Part shown: piece after piece, positions 8,534 through 18,688 of the stretch
Position numbering within the stretch: position 1 is the first letter of the stretch
Layout of the letters: each line of letters begins with the position of its first letter
Assembly (NCBI RefSeq): GCF_000766865.1
Contig: NZ_JNFA01000023.1
Coordinates: forward strand, 1-64,000
DNA from: Listeria booriae
Lineage (GTDB): Bacteria > Bacillota > Bacilli > Lactobacillales > Listeriaceae
Direction of reading: 5' to 3'
DNA: 64,000 bases
Made by a program: the position numbers and the translations under genes
The notes under the pieces: generated by a model
What the model was told of the DNA's origin: nothing
Databases searched by the model: none
What the model saw: the letters and a program-made list of their open reading frames with translations, nothing else

Positions 8534-10234
8534 ATGGCATTTGATACAATGTTTTTAAGAGCAATGACAGAAGAATTAACGGAGCAGTGCGAGACGGGGC
8601 GGATTATGAAAATTCACCAACCGTTTGCGCATGAATTAGTTTTGCATATTCGTAAAAATCGGGAGAATCAGCGGATTTTGATTTCGGCTCATCCGAGTTA
8701 TGCGCGCATTCAGCTCACAAAAGAGACGATGGAAAACCCTGCGCAGCCGCCGATGTTTTGTATGTTATTACGCAAATACATGGAAGGTGCGATTATTGAG
8801 TCGATTCGCCAAGTCGAAAATGACCGGATTTTGATTTTTGGGGTTCGTGGGAAAGATGAGATTGGTGAGACGCGGTTTTGTGATTTGTATGTGGAAATTA
8901 TGGGACGGCACAGTAATATCGTGTTGGTAGACCGTGAGAAAGAGACGATTGTGGATTGTATTAAGCACGTGTCGCCTGCTTTTAATAGTTACCGGACGCT
9001 GTTGCCTGGTGCGCCTTATATTTTACCGCCTTCTTCGGACAAATTAGATCCGTGGACGGTAACAGAAGATGCGTTACTAGCAAAATTAGATTTTAATGCT
9101 GGCAAAATGGCGAAGCAAGTCGTTGGCGCGGTGGCTGGTTTTAGTCCATTGTTAGCAAATGAAGTGATCGCGCGGGCCGGTATGGTAAATCGCGATACGT
9201 TGCCAAAAGCGTTTTTTAGTGTGATGGCGGATTGCGCGAAGCCTGCCGTACCTAATCTTTTTGTGAAAAATGCGAAGGAAGATTTTTATTTTATGCAGCT
9301 GGCGGATACGGAAATGACGGCGGAGTTGCCTTCGCTGAGCGCTTTGTTGGACCGATTTTATAGTGGGAAGGCGACGCGGGACCGAGTGCATCAGATTGCG
9401 CATGATTTGGAACGTTTGCTAGCCAATGAATTGGACCGGGATCGTTTGAAAATTGAGAAGTTGGAGCAGACGCTTGTTGATACGGAGCGCGCCGATGAAT
9501 TTCGCATTTTTGGCGAGTTGCTAACGGCGAATTTGCATCTTGTTTCGCGTGGTATGACGGAGATTGCGGTGCAGAATTTTTACGATGAGGATATGGGAAT
9601 GGTGACGATTCCGCTGGATATTCGTAAGTCCCCTGCCCAGAACGCGCAGTTTTTGTTTAATAAATATCAGAAATTGAAGAAAGCGGTTCGGTTTGTGGAG
9701 GAGCAAATGCGCTTGACGACGGAGGAAATTGCTTATTTGGAGACGGTGCAACAGCAATTAGAAGATGCTTCGCCGGAGGATGTCGAGGAAATTCGTGTGG
9801 AGCTTGCAGAACAAGGCTACATCAAGTATAAACAGAAAAAAGGAAGCCGAAAACCGAATCAAAATCCGACATTGGAAAAATATACGTCGAGCACAGGATT
9901 GCCAATTCTGGTCGGTAAAAATAATAAGCAAAATGATTATTTGACGAATAAATTCGCGCGAAATTCGGATCTTTGGTTCCATGTGAAAGACTTACCTGGG
10001 TCGCATGTTGTGATTCAAGATGCGAATCCAGATGAGGCTTCGATTGTGGAGGCGGCGATGATTGCGGCGTTTTATTCGAAAGCGCGATTGTCTGGTTCGG
10101 TCCCAGTGGACGCGACGCTTATCAAACATGTGAAAAAACCGAGCGGTGCCAAACCGGGTTATGTGACGTATGATAATCAGACGACGTATTTTGTGACGCC
10201 GGATGAAGAGACAGTACAGAAGTTAAGAAATTAG
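8534..10234 (+). CDS. rqcH: RqcH / FbpA, NFACT ribosome-quality-control protein
   Basis: 566 residues with the NFACT-N domain (start MAFDTMFLRAMTEEL), a central coiled coil (about 280-440) and the C-terminal NFACT-R domain with DLWFHVKDLPGSHVVI. Bacterial RqcH binds stalled 50S-peptidyl-tRNA and recruits alanyl-tRNA to add C-terminal alanine tails; the same family is annotated in Listeria as fibronectin-binding protein FbpA. AAAGGA precedes the start. A terminator follows, and the next gene is convergent. Confidence 0.93.
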   Translation: MAFDTMFLRAMTEELTEQCETGRIMKIHQPFAHELVLHIRKNRENQRILISAHPSYARIQLTKETMENPAQPPMFCMLLRKYMEGAIIESIRQVENDRILIFGVRGKDEIGETRFCDLYVEIMGRHSNIVLVDREKETIVDCIKHVSPAFNSYRTLLPGAPYILPPSSDKLDPWTVTEDALLAKLDFNAGKMAKQVVGAVAGFSPLLANEVIARAGMVNRDTLPKAFFSVMADCAKPAVPNLFVKNAKEDFYFMQLADTEMTAELPSLSALLDRFYSGKATRDRVHQIAHDLERLLANELDRDRLKIEKLEQTLVDTERADEFRIFGELLTANLHLVSRGMTEIAVQNFYDEDMGMVTIPLDIRKSPAQNAQFLFNKYQKLKKAVRFVEEQMRLTTEEIAYLETVQQQLEDASPEDVEEIRVELAEQGYIKYKQKKGSRKPNQNPTLEKYTSSTGLPILVGKNNKQNDYLTNKFARNSDLWFHVKDLPGSHVVIQDANPDEASIVEAAMIAAFYSKARLSGSVPVDATLIKHVKKPSGAKPGYVTYDNQTTYFVTPDEETVQKLRN

Positions 10235-10238
10235 AAAT

Positions 10239-10277
10239 ACGCCACCAGAGCTGTGATGCTTTGATGGCGTGTTTTTT
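10239..10277 (+). terminator. Terminator of rqcH
   Basis: ACGCCA (10239-10244) pairs with TGGCGT (10265-10270), extended by an internal CA/TG pair, then GTTTTTTA. It lies between two convergent genes and overlaps the 3' end of the phosphohexomutase gene. Confidence 0.8.
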
Positions 10278-11943
10278 ATTTTAGCTGGGCTAGTATATGT
10301 TTTTCTAATGCTGTTCGTTTTGCTATGGCCGCTATATTTGTTTCGCCTATGCAACTGAAATAGATTTTGCATTTTGGTTCGGTGCCGGATGGGCGAATGC
10401 AAAACCATGAGCCGTCTGCTAAGTAGAATTTTAAAACGTCTGATTTTGGCAAGACTAATTCGATGCCTTCGCCTGTTTTGTAGTCTTCTTTTCGCACAAC
10501 ATCGGGGTGAACAGAGTCAGCCAGTCGCATTTGTTGCATCATTTCTTGGATTCGCGCCACGCCTTGTTCGCCTTTTGCGGTGATGGTGTGGAGCGATTCT
10601 GCGAAATAGCCGAATGTTTCGTAGATTTCTTGCAAGCCTTCGTATAGTGTTTTCCCTTGTTTTTTCAGTGCTAGTGCCACTTCTGCTGTTAAAAGTGCGG
10701 CCTGAATTGCGTCTTTATCGCGAACGAAAGGCTTGACGAGATAGCCATAACTTTCTTCATAGCCAAACAAAAAGTGGGCAGCTTGCGTTGTTTCCCATTC
10801 GGCGATTTTTTCGCCGATAAATTTGAAACCAGTCAGTGTATTGTAGGTTTTCACGCCGTATTTCGTGGCAATTTTCTCACCTAGGTCACTCGTTACGATT
10901 GTTTTTATGAGCGCACTGTTTGGCGGGATTTCTGGTTGTGTCACCAAATAATGAAGTAGCAACGCGCCTAATTGATTTCCTGTTAAAATTTGATACTCGC
11001 CGTTTTCGTTTTTCACAGCGACACCAATTCTGTCTGCGTCAGGATCTGTTGCCATCAAAATATCTGCTCCATCACTTGCTTTTATCGCCAGTTCGAACGC
11101 TTCGTGGTCTTCGGGATTTGGCGAAGTCACCGTTGGAAAAGCACCGTCTGGCCTAGCTTGCTCCGCTACAACATGTATATTTGTAAAACCTGCTTGCTTC
11201 AAACTGCCCAAAACAAGGCGTTCTCCCGTTCCGTGAAGCGGCGTGTAAACAATTTGCAATTCGGCGCCGTTTTGTTGCGTCAATTCAGGATTTTGCGTCA
11301 CGGTTTGCACTTGCTCCAAATATGCCGTATCCGCTTCTGCCCCAATGTATTCAAGTAACTCGTCTTGAAATAACGCCTGTTCATCCCCGACTGGAATCGC
11401 AAATAAATCCGTCACCGTTTCCAAGTAGTTCGTGATTTTAGCCGCCACTTCCAGCGTGATTTGGCAACCGTCCGCGCCGTACACTTTAAAACCGTTGTAT
11501 TCCGCAGGATTATGGCTTGCCGTGATAACAATTCCCGCTGCTGCCTGCCATTTCCGTACGATAAACGATAGTTCTGGCGTTGGTCGCAACGCATCCGATA
11601 AATAAACCTTAATCCCCGTAGCACCAAGTGTTTTCGCCGCTTCAAGCGCAAATTCCGCCGAAAAATGACGCGAATCATAGGCAATCGCCACACCATCATT
11701 TTGCCGTCCTTGCTCCAAAATATACGCCGCCACGCCACTCGTCACCCAGCGAATCATGTATTTATTCATCCGATTCGTCCCGCAACCAAGCTCGCCGCGC
11801 ATACCGCCAGTTCCAAATTCCAAATAGCGATAAAAATGTTCACGTCTTAATTCGTCGTTTGATAATTCCGTCAATTTCTCCTGAAGCGCCGCATCATCTG
11901 CCGACGCCACGCTCCATTTCTGCCAATTTTCCTGCCAAGTCAT
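10276..11943 (-). CDS. Alpha-phosphohexomutase (phosphoglucomutase / phosphomannomutase)
   Basis: Interconverts hexose 1-phosphate and hexose 6-phosphate. 555 residues with all four family signatures: phosphoserine loop TASHNP (141-146, Ser143), metal loop DPDADRIG, sugar loop GYEESYGYL and phosphate loop RPSGTEPK. It is the last gene of the sugar cluster and overlaps the GH130 stop codon by ATGA. That position suggests it channels the hexose 1-phosphate made by the phosphorylase into glycolysis. Whether it prefers glucose or mannose cannot be told from sequence alone. Confidence 0.92.
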   Translation of the reverse strand: MTWQENWQKWSVASADDAALQEKLTELSNDELRREHFYRYLEFGTGGMRGELGCGTNRMNKYMIRWVTSGVAAYILEQGRQNDGVAIAYDSRHFSAEFALEAAKTLGATGIKVYLSDALRPTPELSFIVRKWQAAAGIVITASHNPAEYNGFKVYGADGCQITLEVAAKITNYLETVTDLFAIPVGDEQALFQDELLEYIGAEADTAYLEQVQTVTQNPELTQQNGAELQIVYTPLHGTGERLVLGSLKQAGFTNIHVVAEQARPDGAFPTVTSPNPEDHEAFELAIKASDGADILMATDPDADRIGVAVKNENGEYQILTGNQLGALLLHYLVTQPEIPPNSALIKTIVTSDLGEKIATKYGVKTYNTLTGFKFIGEKIAEWETTQAAHFLFGYEESYGYLVKPFVRDKDAIQAALLTAEVALALKKQGKTLYEGLQEIYETFGYFAESLHTITAKGEQGVARIQEMMQQMRLADSVHPDVVRKEDYKTGEGIELVLPKSDVLKFYLADGSWFCIRPSGTEPKCKIYFSCIGETNIAAIAKRTALEKHILAQLK

Positions 11944-13010
11944 CGGCTTTCATCCTCTAATTGCTGCAAAATCTCCGCCACACTCAGCTCACAACAAGCC
12001 ATCGACGTATCCGCAACACCGTAATACATTTTAATCACGTCGCCTTCCACAATCGTACCGCAGCCAAAAACAACATCCCCAAAGAAGCCATTTTTCTCAT
12101 AGTCTGCCTCAGGTTCTAAAATCGGCGTTTCCGTTCTTGCCAGCACTTTCATCGGATCATTTAAATCCAGCAAAACTGCGCCCATACAATAACGATGGTC
12201 TTTCGTCGCGCCGTGGTACAATTCCAGCCAGCCTTTTTCCGTCTTGATTGGTACAGCACCGCCACCAATACGCCCGCTATCCCAAGCGCCTTCCCGAATG
12301 CCTAGCAAATGACGATGATCGCCCCAACTATGTAAATCAGGCGAAGATGCAATCCAAATATCCAAATTCCCAATGCTTTTCAGGCTCGGACGGTGCAGTG
12401 CATAATACTTCCCGTTCACCTTCTCTGGAAAAATCAATACATCTTTATTCTCCGGTGCAAAAATATTTCCCTCATACTTGTAATCCACAAAATCAGTCGT
12501 TGAAATCATCGCATCAGCAACGCCCATCTCAGAAACCGCACTAAAGTTCACATAGTAAACATCTCCAATTTGCGTCACACGCGCGTCTTCAATCCCAAAC
12601 GTCTGATATTCATTAAACGGATACAAAAACGGTTTTTCATCAATCGTGAAATGATGCCCATCCTTGCTTCGCGCAATCCGAATGTACGAAAGCGACGTCA
12701 AATACGCAAACCCTTCTAGCTTATCCTTCGTCCGAATCATCCGCGGATCTTCAAAATCATACGTCGGATCATCCAAGCGAAACTCCAAAATATCTAATTC
12801 CTTCGTCTCCATATTGAAAACAGGCGCTTTCACAATATTCGGGTCCTCACTGATTGGCTTTTCCGCCACACGCAACAACAATAACGTCTCATCTTGATAT
12901 TTTGCAACGCCCGCATTAAACGCACCTAACACCTCAAAATCTGGGCGATGCGGTACCACATCAGCCGGCGTAATTAATGGATTTTCCTCATAACGATACA
13001 CATTTAACAT
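11940..13010 (-). CDS. GH130-family glycoside phosphorylase-like protein
   Basis: 356 residues of five-bladed propeller type. GH130 signatures include FEDPRMIRT (about residue 87) and GIEDARVTQIGDVYYVNFSA, plus the C-terminal MYYGVADTS. GH130 enzymes mostly phosphorolyse beta-mannosides to mannose 1-phosphate, though some members are hydrolases. Linked phosphohexomutase and ABC importer genes favour the phosphorylase role. The start follows the DUF1861 stop by 12 bases. Substrate is unknown. Confidence 0.85.
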   Translation of the reverse strand: MLNVYRYEENPLITPADVVPHRPDFEVLGAFNAGVAKYQDETLLLLRVAEKPISEDPNIVKAPVFNMETKELDILEFRLDDPTYDFEDPRMIRTKDKLEGFAYLTSLSYIRIARSKDGHHFTIDEKPFLYPFNEYQTFGIEDARVTQIGDVYYVNFSAVSEMGVADAMISTTDFVDYKYEGNIFAPENKDVLIFPEKVNGKYYALHRPSLKSIGNLDIWIASSPDLHSWGDHRHLLGIREGAWDSGRIGGGAVPIKTEKGWLELYHGATKDHRYCMGAVLLDLNDPMKVLARTETPILEPEADYEKNGFFGDVVFGCGTIVEGDVIKMYYGVADTSMACCELSVAEILQQLEDESR

Positions 13011-13022
13011 TTTCCTATCTCC

Positions 13023-13946
13023 CTATCCTTCAAATTTCACAAATGGGTCACGAATCACACGTTTTTGCGCATCCGCATCACTTATCCCAACATACAAATC
13101 AGCCGTTCCATCCGGTTTGCGAACTAAACCGCCACTAAAAACAACATCCACTAAATCAGGACGCTTCGTAGGCCCATCCAAAAAGTCCGCGCGTTCCGAA
13201 ATAATGGTCATCGGCACCACAATCTCACTTGTCGCAGGATCAACGACGCAAACCGCCGCATAATAATGCCGATCCCCAGCACTATCAAAATTAGCAATGT
13301 GCCCTAAGACGCCAAGTTGGCCATTTTTCAAAAGATGGATTTCATTAGCGCCGCCCCACTCCTCGTCTGCAAAATGAGGTGCCAAAAGAGGCGCTTCCTC
13401 CACACACGCGACCGTTAGTTCTGCCAAATTTTTCACAAGACAAAAACCAATTTTGCCACGTCCGCCTTTTTCGCCTTGAGGTCTCGTAAACACGGCAATT
13501 TCACCACTTGCTAGTTGTTTCAAACGCAAGTCTTTCATCCCAACTGGCCCTTGGAAAACTAAAGTGAGCTCTGTAAGCGACGTTCCGCGATATAGACACG
13601 TTCGCCACGCCAATTTCTCCGGGTCTTCGGCGCTCGGAAACACTTCCACGCCACCGATAATCCATGCATTATCAATCCGCGTCACAAATGGATCTTGTAA
13701 CGCCAATTCCGTCGTATTTTCCAACAGAACCCACGCATCATCCTGTTTTTCAAAAAAGCCAATATGCGCCATTTCACTATCCCGCGCCTCGATACGCCCA
13801 GCAATCACTTCCGTCCCGTTCACAACAAACGGCGCCGTAATGTTATACACATCCTGATCGAGAGCCCCAACAAAACGCAGCCGTTCCACAGCCGTCGCCT
13901 CATTTTTCGCTCGATATTCCTTCAATAACTCCGCAATCCCTTTCAT
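13023..13946 (-). CDS. DUF1861-family beta-propeller protein
   Basis: 307 residues with repeated beta-propeller patterns (DSEMAHIGFFE, LQDPFVTRIDNAWIIGGVEVF, GGANEIHLLKNGQLGVLGHIANFD). It belongs to the DUF1861 group, which resembles the GH43/GH68/GH130 propeller clan. No enzyme activity is established to my knowledge. It overlaps the GH13 stop codon by ATGA and lies directly upstream of the GH130 gene, so it is probably a second enzyme or binding protein acting on the same imported sugar. No signal peptide, so cytoplasmic. Confidence 0.75.
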   Translation of the reverse strand: MKGIAELLKEYRAKNEATAVERLRFVGALDQDVYNITAPFVVNGTEVIAGRIEARDSEMAHIGFFEKQDDAWVLLENTTELALQDPFVTRIDNAWIIGGVEVFPSAEDPEKLAWRTCLYRGTSLTELTLVFQGPVGMKDLRLKQLASGEIAVFTRPQGEKGGRGKIGFCLVKNLAELTVACVEEAPLLAPHFADEEWGGANEIHLLKNGQLGVLGHIANFDSAGDRHYYAAVCVVDPATSEIVVPMTIISERADFLDGPTKRPDLVDVVFSGGLVRKPDGTADLYVGISDADAQKRVIRDPFVKFEG

Positions 13947-15478
13947 TGTTCACCCACCTTAAAAATTACTGCCGCATTTTCCGGCAACTTCACTGTTTCA
14001 GCATCAAAAACAATCGACTGATTCGCCAAAATTTCCGTCAAGTTTCCCCAACGATTCTCCATTTCGCGCGCCTCACCAAAGTTCAAGCACACCAAATAAT
14101 CACCGCGAACATACATCAAAAGCGCTCCGTCCACATCAAAAGCACGATAACCCGGTTCACAAAAATCCGCGGTCTTCCGAAGCGCAATCAATGCTTGATA
14201 AAACGTAAACATCCGGCGCCCCCGTTCAAAATCAGGCGGCACTTCACCAATCCACGCAACCCCTTGCGAAAACCCTTCCGGCCACCACATTGGCGCCCGC
14301 GCTTTATCTCGCGTCTTATCCTGCGCAACTCGCAATGCCTCATCAGCTGGCCGTCCCGCTTCCAGTTCCAAATCATATGCATAAATCCCCTGCACATCCC
14401 GCATCGCATCCACCGAATCCGGCACAAAATCCGCCATCCCCAGTTCCTCGCCAAAATACACAAACGGAACACCATGCGCCGTCAACATCAGCATCGCAAG
14501 CATCTGCGCCACATCTTCGCGCCCGTCCGCCAAACGATTCCAAGACCGACTCATATCATGACTTCCAAAGAACAACGTCGGCATCCGACCATCCGCATAA
14601 ACTTCCTGCATCCGCGAAAGCTCCGCCACAATCCCGTCCCGACTCGCGACACTACCAAAGTTAAAATTAAACGTCACATCAAGCCCGTCAGTTCCCGCAT
14701 ATTTTTCAATGTCCGAAAGCTTATCCGAACTAATCTCACCAACCGTAAAATAATCACCTTTCCCGCGAATATAAGCGCCAATTTCCGCCATTTTCGCATC
14801 CATTCCCGGCTGATCCTTATCAAAAATATGCACTTGCTCACCGTTCGCATCCACCGGATTATCCGGAAAATTCCGAGTCAGCGTCAAATTATTAATCACA
14901 TCGAGCCGAAACCCGTCCAGCCCCTTATCCAACCAAAAATCAAAGACGTTCCAAATCTCGCGCACCACTTCCTCGTTACGCCAATTCAAATCGACCTGCT
15001 CCTTCGCAAAACTGTGGTAATAATACTGTTCCGACGACGCGTCCCATTCCCAAGCCGGGCCTCCAAAAAACGACTCCCAATTATTCGGCGTATCCTGCCA
15101 AACAAACCAATCACGCTTCGGACTATCCCGCGCGAGACGTGCTTCCTTGAACCACGCATGTTCTGTCGACACATGATTCACAACCATATCCGCAATGACC
15201 CGAATCCCGTACGCATGCGCCTCGGCAATAAACGCCTCCAAGTCCGCCATCGTTCCAAAATCCGCATCCACCGCATAATAATCACTCACATCATAGCCAT
15301 TATCCACTTTTGGCGAAGGATAAAACGGCGTTAACCAAACACCACCAATCCCAAGCTCGGCCAAATAAGGAATTTTCTCACGCAACCCTTTAAAATCACC
15401 GATCCCGTCGTCATTACCATCCTTAAATGACGGCATATAAATCTCATAAAAAACCGTTTCTTGCCACCATTTCACCAT
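13943..15478 (-). CDS. GH13 alpha-glucosidase (oligo-1,6-glucosidase type)
   Basis: 511 residues with the GH13 barrel motifs: nucleophile Asp193 in GFRLDVIN, acid/base Glu248 in FTVGEIS, and transition-state Asp308 in FFGSHDMSR, plus ADMVVNH (about 96-102). The N-terminus KWWQETVFYEIYMPSFKDGNDDGIGDF matches oligo-1,6-glucosidases, trehalose-6-phosphate hydrolases and relatives. It is cytoplasmic and in an operon with an importer, so it likely hydrolyses an imported alpha-glucoside. A GH13 sucrose-phosphorylase-type activity is less likely. Confidence 0.9.
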   Translation of the reverse strand: MVKWWQETVFYEIYMPSFKDGNDDGIGDFKGLREKIPYLAELGIGGVWLTPFYPSPKVDNGYDVSDYYAVDADFGTMADLEAFIAEAHAYGIRVIADMVVNHVSTEHAWFKEARLARDSPKRDWFVWQDTPNNWESFFGGPAWEWDASSEQYYYHSFAKEQVDLNWRNEEVVREIWNVFDFWLDKGLDGFRLDVINNLTLTRNFPDNPVDANGEQVHIFDKDQPGMDAKMAEIGAYIRGKGDYFTVGEISSDKLSDIEKYAGTDGLDVTFNFNFGSVASRDGIVAELSRMQEVYADGRMPTLFFGSHDMSRSWNRLADGREDVAQMLAMLMLTAHGVPFVYFGEELGMADFVPDSVDAMRDVQGIYAYDLELEAGRPADEALRVAQDKTRDKARAPMWWPEGFSQGVAWIGEVPPDFERGRRMFTFYQALIALRKTADFCEPGYRAFDVDGALLMYVRGDYLVCLNFGEAREMENRWGNLTEILANQSIVFDAETVKLPENAAVIFKVGEQ

Positions 15479-15491
15479 GTTGCTAAACTCC

Positions 15492-16325
15492 TTACTTCAA
15501 TGTAAACTGCATACCTTCTTGGAATTTTTTCGAGAAGAATAAGAACAAAATAATGAGCGGTAAAGTCAGAACAACCGACGCCGCATACATCGGACCAGGA
15601 TACGTTGCATAAGGTCCAAACATTTGCGATATCAACACGTTCAGCGTCACCGTACTATCACTTTTTGACACAATTAAATCCCACAACAGATTCGTCCAAC
15701 GATCCGTAAATAAGAACAAGAAGATAACCGTGCTAATCGATTTCGACATCGGCAACACAATACGGAACAAAATTTTCATATCCCCCGCGCCATCCAATTT
15801 CGCCGCCTCAATAAGCGTATCTGGAATCGCCTTAAAAAAGTTCGTATACATGAAAATCGCCCACATACTAAGCATTGTCGGAATAATCATCCCCGCATAC
15901 GTATCCAATAAACCAACATTCGTAATCATCAAAAACTGCGGAATCAACAAAATAATCGCCGGGAAAAACATTTGGAACAAAATCGCATTATTCACAAACG
16001 CCTTACCTTTAAAATTAATTTTTGCTAATGCGTACGCAACCATGATGGCAAATAACAACATCAATCCCGTCGCAATCGTCGCCACAATAATCGTGTTTAT
16101 AAACGCTTGAATCCAAGGTGCCGGAGCCGCTGTTGTCGCATTACCGAACAACCAACTCCAAGACCGCAATGTGAACTCTGTCGGAATTACTTTTCGATCG
16201 ACTTGATCCCACGCTGCGAATGAATTGAGCACGAGATAAATAAACGGATAAATCATTACTAATAAAAGCAATGTTGTCAACGTGTAACGTACCGCCATGC
16301 CCCACTTACTTTTACGACCAACCAT
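15492..16325 (-). CDS. Sugar ABC transporter permease (MalG type)
   Basis: 277 residues with six predicted membrane helices and the EAA cytoplasmic loop EAAKLDGAGDMKILFRIVLP that contacts the ATPase. It overlaps the other permease by 14 bases. As in most CUT1 systems, no ATPase gene is in the cluster, so a shared MsmX-type ATPase encoded elsewhere is expected. Confidence 0.92.
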   Translation of the reverse strand: MVGRKSKWGMAVRYTLTTLLLLVMIYPFIYLVLNSFAAWDQVDRKVIPTEFTLRSWSWLFGNATTAAPAPWIQAFINTIIVATIATGLMLLFAIMVAYALAKINFKGKAFVNNAILFQMFFPAIILLIPQFLMITNVGLLDTYAGMIIPTMLSMWAIFMYTNFFKAIPDTLIEAAKLDGAGDMKILFRIVLPMSKSISTVIFLFLFTDRWTNLLWDLIVSKSDSTVTLNVLISQMFGPYATYPGPMYAASVVLTLPLIILFLFFSKKFQEGMQFTLK

Positions 16326-17190
16326 TTCTCTCGCCCCATTTCTCTAGTCCTTTTTTAATAACGCCAATCGACGCGAATGTCACAACGGCTGCCATCAACG
16401 AAATCGCAGAAGCATAACCGGATTTCAAGTTCACAAACGCCTGATTATAAATTTCCATTTGCCACGTATTTGTCGCAAAGTTCGGTCCACCACCAGTTAA
16501 TTGATACACCTCGGTGAAAATCCCAAAACTGACCCCTACTGCCAAAACAATGACTGTAAATAGCGCAGGGTACATCATCGGCACCGTTACTTTCCAGAAT
16601 GTTCGGAATCGTCCAGAGCCATCCATTGCTGCCGCTTCATAAATTTCCTCGTTAATGCTCGATAATCCAGAAATCAAAATCAGGGCGTAATATCCTGACA
16701 TTTTCCAGGCAATCATCAGTGAAATTACAAATAGCGAAGTCATCGGCGTCCCTAACCAATCAATATTCCAGCCAAAATGATCTCGTAAGAAAATGTTCAG
16801 CGGACTATTGTAAGAAAGCAAGCCCTTCACGATTAACGACGTAACAACGCCAGAAGATAAGTACGGCAAGAAAAATGCAACTAAGTATAAGCCTTTAAAT
16901 CTCGGCAATCCATTGACTAAAACCGCCACGACCATTGATAAAATAAGCGCTAACGGTACAAAAACAATCAAGAATTTATACGTCACCCAAAACGATGCCT
17001 TCACCGCTGGGCTCGCAAATGCTTTTGTAAAATTTTCAAAGCCAACAAAATTAATATCTGGGCTCATCATGTTCCAATCCGTCACAGAAAGCCAGATTGC
17101 CCAAACGAGCGGGATTAGAAAGAAGATTAGTGTGAAGATAATATAGGGGCTGGTAAAAGACCAGCCCAATTTGTTGTTTAGCTTCTTCAT
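16312..17190 (-). CDS. Sugar ABC transporter permease (MalF type)
   Basis: 292 residues from ATG 17190, which overlaps the binding-protein stop codon by ATGA and so is probably translationally coupled. A longer in-frame start at 17232 would lie inside the upstream gene. Six membrane helices and the EAA loop EAAAMDGSGRFRTFWKVTVP are visible. Pairs with the MalG-type permease in a CUT1 importer. Confidence 0.92.
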   Translation of the reverse strand: MKKLNNKLGWSFTSPYIIFTLIFFLIPLVWAIWLSVTDWNMMSPDINFVGFENFTKAFASPAVKASFWVTYKFLIVFVPLALILSMVVAVLVNGLPRFKGLYLVAFFLPYLSSGVVTSLIVKGLLSYNSPLNIFLRDHFGWNIDWLGTPMTSLFVISLMIAWKMSGYYALILISGLSSINEEIYEAAAMDGSGRFRTFWKVTVPMMYPALFTVIVLAVGVSFGIFTEVYQLTGGGPNFATNTWQMEIYNQAFVNLKSGYASAISLMAAVVTFASIGVIKKGLEKWGERNGWS

Positions 17191-18509
17191 TTCTGAAGCA
17201 CCCCATCCTCCGCTTTCTTCATATCGTTCCAAGCTTTCGTAGGTTTCTTCTCACCACGAACAACTGGGTTCCATGCTTGTTCGCCGATGATTTGTTGAAT
17301 GTCATTGTAATCTGCGTTATCCATTGCTGGAATCGCATATGGCACGTTTTCTGCATAGATTTTTAGTGCTGGATTTTTTGTGAAGAAGTCTGTGAATGTT
17401 GCGTTTTGTGTTGCATCGTCACGTGCTGGAATTAAGTTTGTTGTTTCTAAGAATTTCAAATCATTTTTATCGTTGCTGTAAACGAAATCTAGGAATTTAA
17501 CCGCCGCTTTTTTCTCTGCATCTTTAGCTTGTGCGTAGAAAACGATCCCTTTTGCGTCCGAATATGTGTTTACATTTTTCGCGTCTTTTAAAGCATCTGG
17601 AACTGGCGGTGTGCTAACTGTGTATGTTTCACCATTTTTAAGCTCTGGGAATTTCTCTGCCCAGTTCGGGAATGACCATGGACCAAGATCCGCCATAATA
17701 CTCGTTCCTGTTTCGAATGGATCTGTTGCTTGACCTGCTAACAATAGTTCATTTTTTTGTAGCTCAGACATGAACGTTAGCATTTCTTTTCCAGCTTTGT
17801 CATCTGCTACAAATTTGCCATCTTGTACAAATGGATTACCTTTTGAAGCCGCATTGTATAGCGGGAAGAAGTCAAACCAACGCATCCAAGCTGTTGGATC
17901 CGCCAAGTCTGCTTTTGCCCAAATCACTTTGTCTGGATATTTCGCTTTTAGTTTTTTACCAGCAGCGAGTACATCACTATATGTTTTTGGCGTTTCATTC
18001 ACACCAATTTCTTTCAAAATATCAGTACGCCATGCGAAAAGAATCGGGTTGGAGTAAACTGGGAACACATATTGGTTACCATCCGAGAATTTCCAAGCGT
18101 CAAGGCTATCGGTCATTTTACGTTTTTCTGCTACTTCTTTCATGCCGTCGATTTCATTGATTGGCACGATTGCTTTACTGTCCGCCAATTGTGCGGCAAA
18201 GCTACGATTTATATTTTCCGAAATAGTTGGTGCTGTTTTCGACGCGATGGCCGCTTGCACCGTTGCTTCAGAAGATGGACTTTCTTTCATTTGCGATACT
18301 TCGATTTTAATATCTGGATTTTCTTTCTCAAAAGCTGTTGCCATTTCTCCCCAAAACTTCATTTGTGTTGGATTTGGCGCGGCCCAAAATGTTACCTTCG
18401 TCTTGCCATCAGCCGACGCGTCATCTTTACTTCCCGAACCACATCCCGCTAGCAAACTCCCTACTAATGCTACGGATAAAACAGAAAACACCACTTTTTT
18501 TAATTTCAT
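17187..18509 (-). CDS. Sugar-binding lipoprotein of the ABC importer
   Basis: 440 residues with a lipoprotein signal peptide (lipobox LLAGC, lipidated Cys23) and the family-1 extracellular solute-binding fold (for example VTFWAAPNPTQMKFWGEMATAFEKENPDIKIE). It captures the oligosaccharide outside the membrane and delivers it to the two permeases. First gene of the operon and divergent from the LacI regulator. The sugar cannot be read from sequence. Confidence 0.93.
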   Translation of the reverse strand: MKLKKVVFSVLSVALVGSLLAGCGSGSKDDASADGKTKVTFWAAPNPTQMKFWGEMATAFEKENPDIKIEVSQMKESPSSEATVQAAIASKTAPTISENINRSFAAQLADSKAIVPINEIDGMKEVAEKRKMTDSLDAWKFSDGNQYVFPVYSNPILFAWRTDILKEIGVNETPKTYSDVLAAGKKLKAKYPDKVIWAKADLADPTAWMRWFDFFPLYNAASKGNPFVQDGKFVADDKAGKEMLTFMSELQKNELLLAGQATDPFETGTSIMADLGPWSFPNWAEKFPELKNGETYTVSTPPVPDALKDAKNVNTYSDAKGIVFYAQAKDAEKKAAVKFLDFVYSNDKNDLKFLETTNLIPARDDATQNATFTDFFTKNPALKIYAENVPYAIPAMDNADYNDIQQIIGEQAWNPVVRGEKKPTKAWNDMKKAEDGVLQK

Positions 18510-18544
18510 CTTTCATGTCCTCCTAGTTAGATCATATTGTAATT

Positions 18545-18560
18545 TTGTAAGCGCTTGAAT
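18545..18560 (-). promoter_or_regulatory. cre-like / LacI-type operator upstream of the sugar operon
   Basis: TTGTAAGCGCTTGAAT matches the cre consensus WTGNAANCGNWNNCWW with one mismatch and has the AAGCGCTT core used by LacI-family proteins. It lies 35-50 bases before the binding-protein start. CcpA and the local LacI protein are the candidate binders. Confidence 0.5.
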
Positions 18561-18688
18561 TACAATTACATTATTGCATTACTATTTTGTAATGTCAACA
18601 ATTACTTTTTACATTAACTGCTTTTAAATACTTTAATTGCGGTAATTGCACCATTTACAATAACATTACAAATAACATTACTTTTCAA

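Noticed and set aside
13946-15334. 462-codon open frame opposite the GH13 gene
   Set aside because: Arg/His/Ile-rich composition and exact antisense overlap with a gene that has all catalytic motifs; it is a coding shadow.
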